Source: JAXHUM01 sp034189325 (lineage in GTDB: Bacteria; Desulfobacterota; DSM-4660; Desulfatiglandales; Desulfatiglandaceae). Taken from it: a stretch of DNA of 26,514 nt. The notes below the pieces were generated by a model. That model made no database searches. It worked only from the letters and a program-made list of their open reading frames with translations, and was not told the DNA's origin. The position numbers were made by a program, and so were the translations under genes. The stretch spans positions 1 through 26,514 of the forward strand of contig JAXHUM010000124.1 of NCBI GenBank assembly GCA_034189325.1, in the 5' to 3' direction. Shown one piece after another: positions 16,539 to 24,478 of the stretch. Each line of letters opens with the position of its first letter. Within the stretch, counting starts at the first letter, position 1.

Positions 16539-17894
16539 TCAACGAGACCACGAAGGAGCGGTTTGATCTCCACCGAGGAAGGTGATTCGTCTCTGGTTTT
16601 GGCCGTTGGCGTTCATAAGATACAGATGATAACGACCATCTCTATTGGAGCTGAAGATGATATATCGTCCGTCAGGGGACCAGCAGGGATCTTCGTTGTT
16701 CCCTTCGCCTTCTGTGAGCCGTTCCAAGCCTCCACCATCCATATTCATTGTGTAGATATCAAAGAAGCCATTCTCCATCGATACAAAGGCGATGCGATCG
16801 AGAGACGACCAAGAGGGACTGGTATTGTAATTGCCTTGAAAAGTCAGCCTTTTCGTGCTTCTTGTCAAAAGATCCAGGCAGTAGATTTGTGGAGATCCTG
16901 ATCTGTTCGAAACAAAGGCCAGCTTGTCTCCAGCCGGGGAATAGCAGGGGGAGACATCGATGCCCCAATGATCGACCAATCGCTTTTCGATTCTCCCGTT
17001 CAGATCAATCAGGAATATGTCGGGGTTGCCTTTGGTGCTGAGGGTGGCGGCGAGACGGCTCCCATCGGGCGACCATGTTCCTCCGGTATTGAGACCTGAT
17101 CTTCCTGATATTCGCTTCACAATACCCGACCCCATATCCTTGACGTAAAGCATGGGCCCCCCATCCTTATAGGAGGTAAAAGCCATTCTCCTTCCATCAG
17201 GGGACCATCTCGGCAGGAGACAAATACTCCTGTCTCTTGTTATCTGTTTGACATTATGTCCGTCATAATCGGAGGTATAGATTTCCTTTCGTCCTGATGC
17301 CGTCCCGACGAATCCGAGTTTTGAAAGAAAAATCCCTTGATAACCGGTGAGTGCGCGGATAATATCATTGCTGAGTCGATGCATCAACTGACGACTGCGA
17401 CCAACGGTCCCAAGGACTCTCTTGCCCAGAATCTGCCGGCCCCAAAAGACGTCGAAGAGCCTGATTTCCACCTCCAGACTGCGACCGACACATGTGTAGC
17501 TGCCCTTTAGAAGAAGTTCGGCACCAATGACCGACCAGTCTTTTAAGCGAATGTCTTCCTTCACCGAAGAGGTATCCTCGAGAAAGGCCTCCTTGCTCAT
17601 AGGCGTGAAATAACCGCTTAGGTCAAGATCATTGGAGACGACGCTCGGCAACCCAACAGCCAGCTCAGGGTGTTTCCTATCCTGACTGAGATTTCTGAAA
17701 TCCGGAACCGCGATCATAAATTTCCGCATAGAGGGCGAGTTGATATCAATATAGATTTTTGTAACTCCCTCTCTCGGAAGGAAAAGGCCGACCAGAAAAA
17801 ACATAATCAACCAGAAAAAAACAGAGCGACGGACTTTTATTAAAGGCATGGAATTCCAGATAAAAGGTAAATATTTGAGGGCATTTAACAACAT
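16539..17894 (-). CDS. tolB: Tol-Pal system beta-propeller protein TolB
   Basis: 451 residues from the ATG at 17894, periplasmic. N-terminal signal segment (VFFWLIMFFLVGLFL) follows VRR; the D1 domain (about 50-200) binds partners, and from about 205 on there is a six-bladed propeller with repeats such as WSPDGRRMAFTS, WSPDGSRLAATLS, YSPAGDKLAFVSNRSG and WSPDGRYIIFSSNRDG. It shuttles between TolA and Pal. The ATG at 17894 lies one base after the tolA stop and has AAGGA just upstream; a second ATG at 17849 gives a more typical signal peptide but a poor ribosome site, so the true start is uncertain. Length is normal for the family (about 430). Confidence 0.95.
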   Translation of the reverse strand: MLLNALKYLPFIWNSMPLIKVRRSVFFWLIMFFLVGLFLPREGVTKIYIDINSPSMRKFMIAVPDFRNLSQDRKHPELAVGLPSVVSNDLDLSGYFTPMSKEAFLEDTSSVKEDIRLKDWSVIGAELLLKGSYTCVGRSLEVEIRLFDVFWGRQILGKRVLGTVGRSRQLMHRLSNDIIRALTGYQGIFLSKLGFVGTASGRKEIYTSDYDGHNVKQITRDRSICLLPRWSPDGRRMAFTSYKDGGPMLYVKDMGSGIVKRISGRSGLNTGGTWSPDGSRLAATLSTKGNPDIFLIDLNGRIEKRLVDHWGIDVSPCYSPAGDKLAFVSNRSGSPQIYCLDLLTRSTKRLTFQGNYNTSPSWSSLDRIAFVSMENGFFDIYTMNMDGGGLERLTEGEGNNEDPCWSPDGRYIIFSSNRDGRYHLYLMNANGQNQRRITFLGGDQTAPSWSR

Positions 17895-17895
17895 T

Positions 17896-18744
17896 TTATC
17901 CTTCAAGTTCTTTCAGGTTAAAGTTGATTTCGAACTCTTCATAAGTCTTCAGATACCCCTCCGGAAAAGGGGGCAGGGGATCGGATCGCTCAACAGCCTT
18001 CATCACCGATTCATCAAAAATTGCGTTGGAGGACTTTCTTCTGAACCATGTCTTCACGATCGTCCCGTTTCTTTTGGCCTTGACGACAATTATCGCCTCA
18101 AGATCTCGCCGACTGAGAAGGGCAACAGGGTATGACCAGTTGTTCTTAATCCAGTTTTCGACCTCTAACTGGTACATCCTCATGGAAATTCCCTGTTCAG
18201 CCTCCCCACGACCCTGTCTCACGCGGCCAGCCAGTCTCGATACGGCCCGATCCACGTGATCTTTCTCCTGGACTTGGACCTTGCGTTCGAGTTTCGAAAC
18301 GGCCTGATCAATGAGGCTGTCAGTTTTCTCCACCGTTTTTCTCGGTTTGGCATTCGTATCAGCCTTATTCAATACTTTAGGGGGAGTCACCCTCTTCGTC
18401 TTAAGACTTTTTTTCTCCAAGGTTCTCTTTGCTATGACGGCAGGCTTTTGCTTGGGTGTCGGTTCGGCGATTCGTTTGGCTTGGGAGCGCTTTTTTAAGG
18501 CAGGGGCCCTCTTCGGAGTCTTTGCCGCCACAGGACCTTTTGCTTTGAGCCTCCCTGTCTTCGGTAGTTCCACGAGGTCCACCTGATAGACAGGCCCCCT
18601 GATTCTCCGTGTCGGCATGTGATCGGGAACAAACAGAATAAAAGAGAACGCCACAACATGAAATGTGAGAGACAGGATAAGCATTCTGCTCCATTTCGGT
18701 TCTGAGAAGTTGTTAGGTCTCTGATCGACTCTTAAGGCATCCAT
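17896..18744 (-). CDS. tolA: TolA/TonB-family envelope-spanning energy transducer
   Basis: 282 residues. One N-terminal membrane anchor (about 21-39, MLILSLTFHVVAFSFILF), a long Lys/Ala/Pro/Arg-rich central region (60-180) and a C-terminal TonB/TolA fold (190-280) with VENWIKNNWSYP, AIIVVKAKRNGTIVKTW and FDESVMKAVERSDPLPPFP. The C-terminal sequence is closer to the TonB_C family than to E. coli TolA, which is common in deltaproteobacteria; position between tolR and tolB argues for TolA function. The motor is TolQ-TolR, encoded immediately upstream (five bases from the tolR stop). The central region is shorter than in E. coli TolA (421 aa). Confidence 0.9.
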   Translation of the reverse strand: MDALRVDQRPNNFSEPKWSRMLILSLTFHVVAFSFILFVPDHMPTRRIRGPVYQVDLVELPKTGRLKAKGPVAAKTPKRAPALKKRSQAKRIAEPTPKQKPAVIAKRTLEKKSLKTKRVTPPKVLNKADTNAKPRKTVEKTDSLIDQAVSKLERKVQVQEKDHVDRAVSRLAGRVRQGRGEAEQGISMRMYQLEVENWIKNNWSYPVALLSRRDLEAIIVVKAKRNGTIVKTWFRRKSSNAIFDESVMKAVERSDPLPPFPEGYLKTYEEFEINFNLKELEG

Positions 18745-18749
18745 AGTGA

Positions 18750-19151
18750 TCAGTCCATCGGTTCTGTGACCATGCCTAGTTTGTCAACTCCGCCCCGTTT
18801 GATCCCCGCGATGACCTTGATAACAAATCCGTAAGGGACATCTTTATCTGCTCTCAACAAAATTTCCTTGTCCCGCCTGTTCTCAAAGACCTTTTCGATC
18901 TTTGTTTCAAGTCCGCTGAGTTTGACCTTATGGTTTTCCAGATAGATCTCCCTTTTTTTGTTGACCGTTACGATCAGTGGATCTTCTTTTGTCTTGATAT
19001 TCCGTGTTGTCGTTTTCGGGAGACTGACTTCTACGCCCTGCGTCATCATAGGGGCGGTGACCATGAAAATAATAAGGAGGACCAACATCACATCCACAAA
19101 GGGTGTGACATTGATCTCCGACATCAGCCTGCCTTTATTCTGCTGATTCAT
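18750..19151 (-). CDS. tolR: TolR, ExbD/TolR-family proton-channel subunit
   Basis: 133 residues, inner membrane with one helix (VDVMLVLLIIFMVTA, about 19-33) and a periplasmic domain. Asp20 in PFVDVMLVLL is the conserved intramembrane acid needed to couple proton flow to motion. The family start SEINVTPFVDVM is intact. It lies seven bases after tolQ and five before tolA, within one operon, with GAGGGG close upstream of its ATG. Length is normal (E. coli TolR 142). Confidence 0.95.
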   Translation of the reverse strand: MNQQNKGRLMSEINVTPFVDVMLVLLIIFMVTAPMMTQGVEVSLPKTTTRNIKTKEDPLIVTVNKKREIYLENHKVKLSGLETKIEKVFENRRDKEILLRADKDVPYGFVIKVIAGIKRGGVDKLGMVTEPMD

Positions 19152-19158
19152 GATCCCC

Positions 19159-19905
19159 TCACATCCGTGTCTTGCCGATCATTTGTTTCTTGACAAACTG
19201 CCTCTCAACCATACTCAAGAACTCGGAGGCAAAGATATCCATTTCCGCCTGGAGTGCGGAAATTTTTTGCGTGAAATAGTTGTACGCCACAACAGCCGGG
19301 ATCGCCGCTGCCAGTCCCGCGGCAGTAGCGACAAGGGCTTCTGAAATGCCCGGTGCAACAACCGCCAGGCTTGCTGAGCCCTTCAGACCAATCCCCCGAA
19401 AGGCCTCCATAATTCCCCATACCGTCCCAAAAAGACCGATAAACGGGGCTGTATTTCCTGTAGTGGCTAGGAAACCAACGGCCCGCTCCAACCTGTTTAT
19501 CTGGTCGATGGTCGTCTTTTTCAATGACCGTCGCACGTTTTCCATGATGGAGTGCTGTGAAATCGCTGAATCATCACCGGCTGAATCATCCTGCCTCTTG
19601 CCCAAGCCGGCCCTTATTTTTTGGATACGGGTGAACTCTGAATATCCCGATCTGAAAACATAGGCCACTGGGCTGTATCTCAAATCTTGGCAGGCAAGAT
19701 AACCCTCCTTTAAATCCTTGGTATCCCAGAACAGTTCTAGAAATACTTCCGTCTCTTCCCTCGCCTTGCCGAGCATTCTGAATTTAACGAAAATGATCGT
19801 CCAAGAAATGACTGAAAACAAAAAGAGAACCAGCAAGACAAATTTCACCATCATCCCGGCATGGATGATCATCTGTATAATATCATGGCCAAGGGCTACT
19901 TCCAT
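19159..19905 (-). CDS. tolQ: TolQ, MotA/TolQ/ExbB proton-channel subunit
   Basis: 248 residues, inner membrane, three hydrophobic segments (about 18-40, 140-165 and 180-205). The signature GNTAPFIGLFGTVWGIMEAF and the conserved third helix (ATAAGLAAAIPAVVAYNYF) are present. A cytoplasmic stretch at about 100-120 (LGKRQDDSAGDDSA) is richer in Asp and Ser than usual and may be a small insertion. The ATG has GAGG eight bases upstream. It opens the tolQRAB operon, 162 bases after mobB; TATATA at about 19979-19984 on the minus strand could be its -10, but no clear -35 accompanies it. Confidence 0.95.
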   Translation of the reverse strand: MEVALGHDIIQMIIHAGMMVKFVLLVLFLFSVISWTIIFVKFRMLGKAREETEVFLELFWDTKDLKEGYLACQDLRYSPVAYVFRSGYSEFTRIQKIRAGLGKRQDDSAGDDSAISQHSIMENVRRSLKKTTIDQINRLERAVGFLATTGNTAPFIGLFGTVWGIMEAFRGIGLKGSASLAVVAPGISEALVATAAGLAAAIPAVVAYNYFTQKISALQAEMDIFASEFLSMVERQFVKKQMIGKTRM

Positions 19906-20067
19906 ATGACAACCTCGTTGTTTGTTATTATTATCCGCCTGACATCCTTAGGGTGCCCAACCTTCAGAGAATCCTTTCTATATAACAGAGAGCAAGAAAA
20001 TCTTACGAACAGTCTTCCACCCTCTAAGCGGATTCCCCGGGACATTGTTAACTCGGGGTAGGGATCG

Positions 20068-20619
20068 TTATGGCACGCCTTTCCTGTTTTGAGAGGAAAA
20101 GGTTGTATCAAGATCCAAAAAATCGATTAAAAAGTCGGCCAGGCCTTCAACACCATTCCTCTCAAAGCAAGGGACAGCCGAACCAACCGGAATATCAGAT
20201 ATCAGCGCGATCAGGTTCTCGTCGTTTATCAAGATCGGTTCTTTTCCGAGCGCCGGATCAAAGACTTCAATTTTGGGTTTGTCTTGCCGCTTGTATCCCT
20301 CGGCAAGGACAATATCCATGCCTTGAAAAAAGGGCGCCAATTCATCAGGATGGTAGTCATGATCAACATCCATAAGCATGCCGATCTGGTTGGGAGAGGC
20401 ACTGATGGTCACTGCGGCGCCCGCCCCCTTGTGTTTCCAACTGTCTTTCCCCACCTGATCCATGGTGAATCCGTGAGCCGCGTGTTTAATGGAACCGACC
20501 TTGAGCCCTCTCCCCCTCAATTCGGCAATAAGCTTTACAAGGAGGGTGGTCTTCCCGGAACCTGATAAGCCGACGACGCAGATGATAGGGGGTGGATTCT
20601 CTTCTTCTATAATTCTCAA
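20068..20619 (-). CDS. mobB: molybdopterin-guanine dinucleotide biosynthesis adapter MobB
   Basis: 183 residues, cytoplasmic P-loop GTP-binding protein that assists attachment of a nucleotide to molybdopterin (with MobA). Walker A is GLSGSGKTT near residue 18-26; the family motifs VGSIKHAAHGF, D-x-G-KDSWKHKGAGA and DIVLAEGYKR follow. Start is a TTG at 20619 with GAGAGG five bases upstream; no in-frame ATG precedes Walker A. It sits 44 bases after the moeA-PBP fusion. No mobA is present in the window; it may be elsewhere, and in a tungstoenzyme lineage MobB might serve a W-pterin pathway (inference). Confidence 0.93.
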   Translation of the reverse strand: MRIIEEENPPPIICVVGLSGSGKTTLLVKLIAELRGRGLKVGSIKHAAHGFTMDQVGKDSWKHKGAGAAVTISASPNQIGMLMDVDHDYHPDELAPFFQGMDIVLAEGYKRQDKPKIEVFDPALGKEPILINDENLIALISDIPVGSAVPCFERNGVEGLADFLIDFLDLDTTFSSQNRKGVP

Positions 20620-20663
20620 TAGTCCCTCTCACGTCTCCCCCTTCTTGATACTCGAGAGACCTT

Positions 20664-22571
20664 TCACAACTCTGCCCGGAGCTCTCCGCTTTTTGAGGGA
20701 TCATACCCACCGAGGAAGGTCACCCGCTCGCGGAAATGGGGAGATCGGATCGACTTTAGCACGGCTTGAATATTAGGCGTATCCAGGAACTCACTCGGGA
20801 TGATCAAATCATACTGTTCCCTGACCATTGATACAAAATTCAAATCGAGCGCCTTTGCCGCGGCAAAGATCCCCATACCGCAATCGGCCGCACCGCTTAA
20901 GACGTCCACGGCAACGGTCATATGCGTGTATTCGGTCCTTTCATACCCGTTGATTGACTGGGGATCAATGCCGAGTTGCTCCAATTTATAATCCAAAAGA
21001 ATACGGGTTCCAGAGCCTGGCTGACGATTAACAAAAGTAATATCTTTCCTAACAAGATCTTTTATGCCTTTAATTTTTTTGGGATTTCCTTTTGCAATTA
21101 TCAGGCCTTGATCCCTCAAGACGAGGTGAAAAATACTTACTTTCATCCCCTTCATATATTTCCTGACAAAGGGAAGGTTATATTCGCCCGTCTCAGTATC
21201 CAGGAGATGAGACCCCGCCATATGGCAAGACCCTTTCCTCAGGGCGATCAGGCCCCCAAGGCTCCCCACGTTTCCGGATGAAATACGGAGATTGAGCCCT
21301 TCACGCCTGATCTCATCGGCCAAGATATCAAGGGTCATATCATGGCTGCCTATCACGACCACGGTGTTGAGAAGGTCCTTCGGTTCGACAAGCAACCCTG
21401 CCTCGACCTCCTCATTTTGTGATATCCCTTCTGACAGAGCCGGTATGCGGAGTATACCCTCAGCCTTGGTTAATGTGGTAATGGCCCCGGCGGCCCTTGC
21501 CAAAGGCGTGGCCGTGTAGTTTCTGCCTACTTTGCCGATATTAACCCGCAAGAACTCTTCTATCCCCAATTTCGAAGGGATATCTCTCGTAGGCCGCACC
21601 ACAATCGTCTCATCTTTAGGGGGAGAGCTTCCCTGGAGACTATAGATCAAAGGCCTGACAAATTGCTCAAAGGAGAACAGCGAAGAGACAGGGTATCCAG
21701 GGTTGCCAATGACCGGCTTACCGGCGATGATACCCAAAATCGTCGGCTTACCTGGCATCATGGCCACTCCGTGGACCACAATCTCTCCCATTTCACCAAT
21801 CACTTGGGCCGTGTAGTCCTTACTTCCTGCCGAGGAGCCCGCGTTGATAATGATAATGTCACTATCCGATTCAACGGCCCTCTCCAAGGCGATTCGTATT
21901 TTTTTGTGCGAATCTGGAACGATATTGTAAGAGACCGGAATTCCACCCGATTCTAAGACGAGACCTTTCAATACCAGAGAGTTGCATTCCAGTATCTTAT
22001 CCTCTGGGAGTGGCTCCTTTTCTGTGACGTGTTTGTAGGATACAAGTTCGGAGCCTGTGGGGATAATGGTCACCAGAGGTCTCTGGCGGACCTTGACGGA
22101 AAAGAGGCCTGCACTGATCAGCGCGCCGATATCAAAAGGTCTGATCCGATGATTTTGAGGAAACAGGAGTTGGCTGGCCACAATATCTTCGCCGACTTTG
22201 CGGACATGTTGCCACGGGTAGGAGGGAGAGCGGATCTCAACTCGATCATTATCCATTTCATGGATCTTCTCCACCATAATCACTGAATCAGAGCCCTCGG
22301 GGAGGGGCTGACCTGTGTTGACCCACACCGCATCCTCATTAAGTTTCAATATGCGCGCATGCCTCTCAGTGACCCCGTAAGTCATTTCCGCCTTTACCGC
22401 AATGCCATCCATGGCTGCCGAATGAAAAGAGGGGGAGGAACGTTTTGCAAAAAGAGGCTCCGCAGTCACTCGACCGGTGGCGTCTTCAGCCCTAATCTCC
22501 TCGGCATTGGTCTTTTTTTCAGGACCAAATCGAGAAAAGAACAGATCCCTCGCCTCTGTCAGGGACTTCAT
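20664..22571 (-). CDS. MoeA fused to a COG1910-type periplasmic-binding-like domain
   Basis: 635 residues from the ATG at 22571 (a TTG at 22619 would add 16 residues). Residues 1-400 are a full MoeA, the enzyme that inserts metal into adenylylated molybdopterin: SAAMDGIAV, TGQPLPEGSDSVIMVE, INAGSSAGSKDYT, MMPGKPTILG and GNPGYPVSS. From about 415 to the end is a PBP-like domain with ISSGNVGSLGGLIAL, MAGSHLLDTETGEYN, VNRQPGSGTRILLD and SGAADCGMGIFAAAKALDL. It lacks a signal peptide, so the binding domain is cytoplasmic and may sense or deliver molybdate or tungstate (inference). It follows a second MoeA, and one paralogue may serve tungsten, which the AOR-family enzyme could need. The start is uncertain because neither candidate has a strong ribosome site. 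Confidence 0.93.
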   Translation of the reverse strand: MKSLTEARDLFFSRFGPEKKTNAEEIRAEDATGRVTAEPLFAKRSSPSFHSAAMDGIAVKAEMTYGVTERHARILKLNEDAVWVNTGQPLPEGSDSVIMVEKIHEMDNDRVEIRSPSYPWQHVRKVGEDIVASQLLFPQNHRIRPFDIGALISAGLFSVKVRQRPLVTIIPTGSELVSYKHVTEKEPLPEDKILECNSLVLKGLVLESGGIPVSYNIVPDSHKKIRIALERAVESDSDIIIINAGSSAGSKDYTAQVIGEMGEIVVHGVAMMPGKPTILGIIAGKPVIGNPGYPVSSLFSFEQFVRPLIYSLQGSSPPKDETIVVRPTRDIPSKLGIEEFLRVNIGKVGRNYTATPLARAAGAITTLTKAEGILRIPALSEGISQNEEVEAGLLVEPKDLLNTVVVIGSHDMTLDILADEIRREGLNLRISSGNVGSLGGLIALRKGSCHMAGSHLLDTETGEYNLPFVRKYMKGMKVSIFHLVLRDQGLIIAKGNPKKIKGIKDLVRKDITFVNRQPGSGTRILLDYKLEQLGIDPQSINGYERTEYTHMTVAVDVLSGAADCGMGIFAAAKALDLNFVSMVREQYDLIIPSEFLDTPNIQAVLKSIRSPHFRERVTFLGGYDPSKSGELRAEL

Positions 22572-22615
22572 AGAAAGGTAGACTTTTCTTCTCAACAACT
22601 CTCTCCGCCAAACAA

Positions 22616-23845
22616 TCAAAAGAATATAAGTTTGACTGTTTCTCCTTGATACAGTCCTTCTGCATTCCGGTCAATCCGGATGAACGCGTCGGCCTCCACG
22701 AGGGTAGAAATCAGGCCCGATTTCCCAAAGATGGGCTCGGCCACAAGACGACCCCTATCCTCAACAACCCGAACCCTGACATAGTCCTCACGGCCGCTTG
22801 CAGACTCAACATTCCGGCTCAGTCTCGCCTCCGGATCTGGAAACCTTTCTGAGACCTCCGAACAACCTGAAAGCCTATGGATAAGTCTGGACAGGAATAC
22901 TTTGGCAACGACCAAAGCTGATCCGACATGCCCGGGGAGACCGATCACCGACCTTAACCCGGATTGTCCGATGATCGTCGGTTTTCCAGGGCTGATAGAT
23001 ATACCATGGACAAGCAATTCAAACTGAGGGAGCGTCTCGAGTACCTGAAGCGTAAGGTCTCTAGTCCCCACCGAACTTCCTCCGGATATCCATACCGAAT
23101 CAGCCTTCTCGAGCGCCCTCTCCACCATGGCCTTCATCGGCTCAAAATCGTCAGGGCACAAACCAACATAAATCGGTTCAGCCCCCTCCTGCAAGCAAAA
23201 TGAGCTAAGAGTATAGCGGTTCATGTCTCTCACCTGCCCCGGCAACGGTTGCTTATCGACACCTACGATTTCATCACCGGTTGAGATAATCGCCACTCTC
23301 GGTTTCCTGTAAAAAAAGGCCTTTGTCTTCCCGAGCCCTGCCATGACTCCCACGTCTTGGGGACGCATTTGGTGCCCCTGCTTCAACACCCTGTCCCCTT
23401 TTTGAACATCATCCCCCGGTTGGATCACGTTTTCAAGAGGAGATATGGCCCTGTTTACTTCCAGCGTATCTTCGTCAATAAGGTGACAGTACTCCACCAT
23501 CACCACCCCATCCGCGCCCTTCGGTAACATGCCTCCTGTGGAAATTCTTACGGCCTGGCCTTGCCCTACGTTTATCCTCGGTCTCTCGCCCATCAGGACC
23601 TCACCGGAAACCGCTAGTAGGGCCGGCAGGCTTTCAGTGGCCCCAAAGGTGTCCTCGGCCTTCACGGCATAGCCATCCATGGAGGATCTTGCAAAACCAG
23701 GGAGGTCTTCCGGCGAGAGGACATCCTTACTCAGGATGCGGCCCAGCGAATCTCCCAGAGAGATTTCTTCCTCTCCCAGGGGACCAAAACCATCCATAAT
23801 CCCCAAGACCTCTTTTGGTGTCTTGACCTTAAAAAAGGACTCCAT
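22616..23845 (-). CDS. moeA: molybdopterin molybdenumtransferase MoeA
   Basis: 409 residues from ATG 23845 (AAAGGTGAGT directly upstream; a GTG six bases earlier is also possible). Cytoplasmic enzyme of metal insertion into pterin. Visible motifs: SSMDGYAV, STGGMLPKGADGVVMVEY, VAIISTGDEI, GGSSVGTRDLT, SPGKPTIIG. The usual GLPGNPVS loop reads GLPGHVGS, a variation to note but in a conserved position. Length matches E. coli MoeA (411). It leads the moeA, moeA-PBP, mobB run with short gaps, preceded by a leader with two hairpins. Confidence 0.95.
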   Translation of the reverse strand: MESFFKVKTPKEVLGIMDGFGPLGEEEISLGDSLGRILSKDVLSPEDLPGFARSSMDGYAVKAEDTFGATESLPALLAVSGEVLMGERPRINVGQGQAVRISTGGMLPKGADGVVMVEYCHLIDEDTLEVNRAISPLENVIQPGDDVQKGDRVLKQGHQMRPQDVGVMAGLGKTKAFFYRKPRVAIISTGDEIVGVDKQPLPGQVRDMNRYTLSSFCLQEGAEPIYVGLCPDDFEPMKAMVERALEKADSVWISGGSSVGTRDLTLQVLETLPQFELLVHGISISPGKPTIIGQSGLRSVIGLPGHVGSALVVAKVFLSRLIHRLSGCSEVSERFPDPEARLSRNVESASGREDYVRVRVVEDRGRLVAEPIFGKSGLISTLVEADAFIRIDRNAEGLYQGETVKLIFF

Positions 23846-23952
23846 ACTCACCTTTAATCCGCTTACCTGATATTCAACAAAAGGCCTCTGTGGCAGACCG
23901 ATTATCCGGAGTTCTTGAGCAAAGGCCCCTCATCCCTATCCCGAAGAGATCA

Positions 23953-24024
23953 GGCCCACGGGTAAGGCTCCGCCGGTCATATCTGAGCCCTGGGGCCGCA
24001 TACGGAACCCTCCCATATCTGCGG
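23953..24024 (-). promoter_or_regulatory. structured leader upstream of moeA, candidate regulatory RNA
   Basis: Read on the minus strand, the first hairpin (24024-23996) has CCGCA/TGCGG outside and ATGGGA/TTCCGT inside a GGG loop. The second (23991-23964) has AGGGCTC/GAGCCTT around a 14-base loop, with an alternative outer GGCCC/GGGCC pairing. G-U pairs in both are valid only on the minus strand, the direction of moeA. The element ends 107 bases before the ATG. Moco and Moco-II leader RNAs are known upstream of molybdenum cofactor genes, Moco-II in deltaproteobacteria; I cannot match their consensus from memory. Confidence 0.3.
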
Positions 24025-24075
24025 CAGGGCGGACGTCAAAGGCTCCCAATTGTAAGATTCCCCCATGAACCCTGT

Positions 24076-24198
24076 ATGATTCCAAAAGCAGAAATGGCTG
24101 TCGGACAGGCTATAGAGGCATTCCGGCGGGCTGTCCAGGTAAAACCTGAGAGCCAAGTGACTGTTTTAAAACATGACATTTATATCCGATTCAGATGA
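24076..24198 (+). CDS. possible 40-residue small protein
   Basis: Forty codons from ATG 24076 (alternative ATG 24094), reading MIPKAEMAVGQAIEAFRR and ending VTVLKHDIYIRFR, an amphipathic helix followed by a strand-like basic end. It looks protein-like, and a hairpin (AGCC..CCC with GGG..GGCT, 24200-24224) follows the stop at once. Against it: weak ribosome sites, and it lies in the upstream region of the oppositely oriented moeA. The remaining gap, 24225-24433, holds no other feature I can support. Confidence 0.25.
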   Translation: MIPKAEMAVGQAIEAFRRAVQVKPESQVTVLKHDIYIRFR

Positions 24199-24433
24199 AG
24201 CCTCCCCACTCTGATGGGTGGCTATCAGACATGCAGTTTACTCAAACGTTTTGAACAAAATCATATCTCACAGATCATGGAATGCTTCAAGGAAAATGTG
24301 AGGCCGCGGCACCCCCGGCATGCCTGATCGATATTGAAAGATCATGATCGTTTCCCTGCTCCGACGATATTGATTCACTTCTTCTGTTCAACAGAGGCCT
24401 TTGTCTGATTATATCTATAAATTCAAATTCCTA

Positions 24434-24460
24434 CCCCTCAAGAGAGACTCTCCGGAGGGG
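24434..24460 (-). terminator. terminator candidate after the nitronate monooxygenase-like gene
   Basis: CCCCTC (24434-24439) pairs with GAGGGG (24455-24460); the loop contains a smaller GAGAG/CTCTC hairpin. On the minus strand the stem is followed by TAGGAATTTGAATTTATAG, moderately T-rich. It begins 18 bases past the stop of the minus-strand gene at 24479. Confidence 0.42.
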
Positions 24461-24478
24461 TCCCATGGGGGTCATGTC

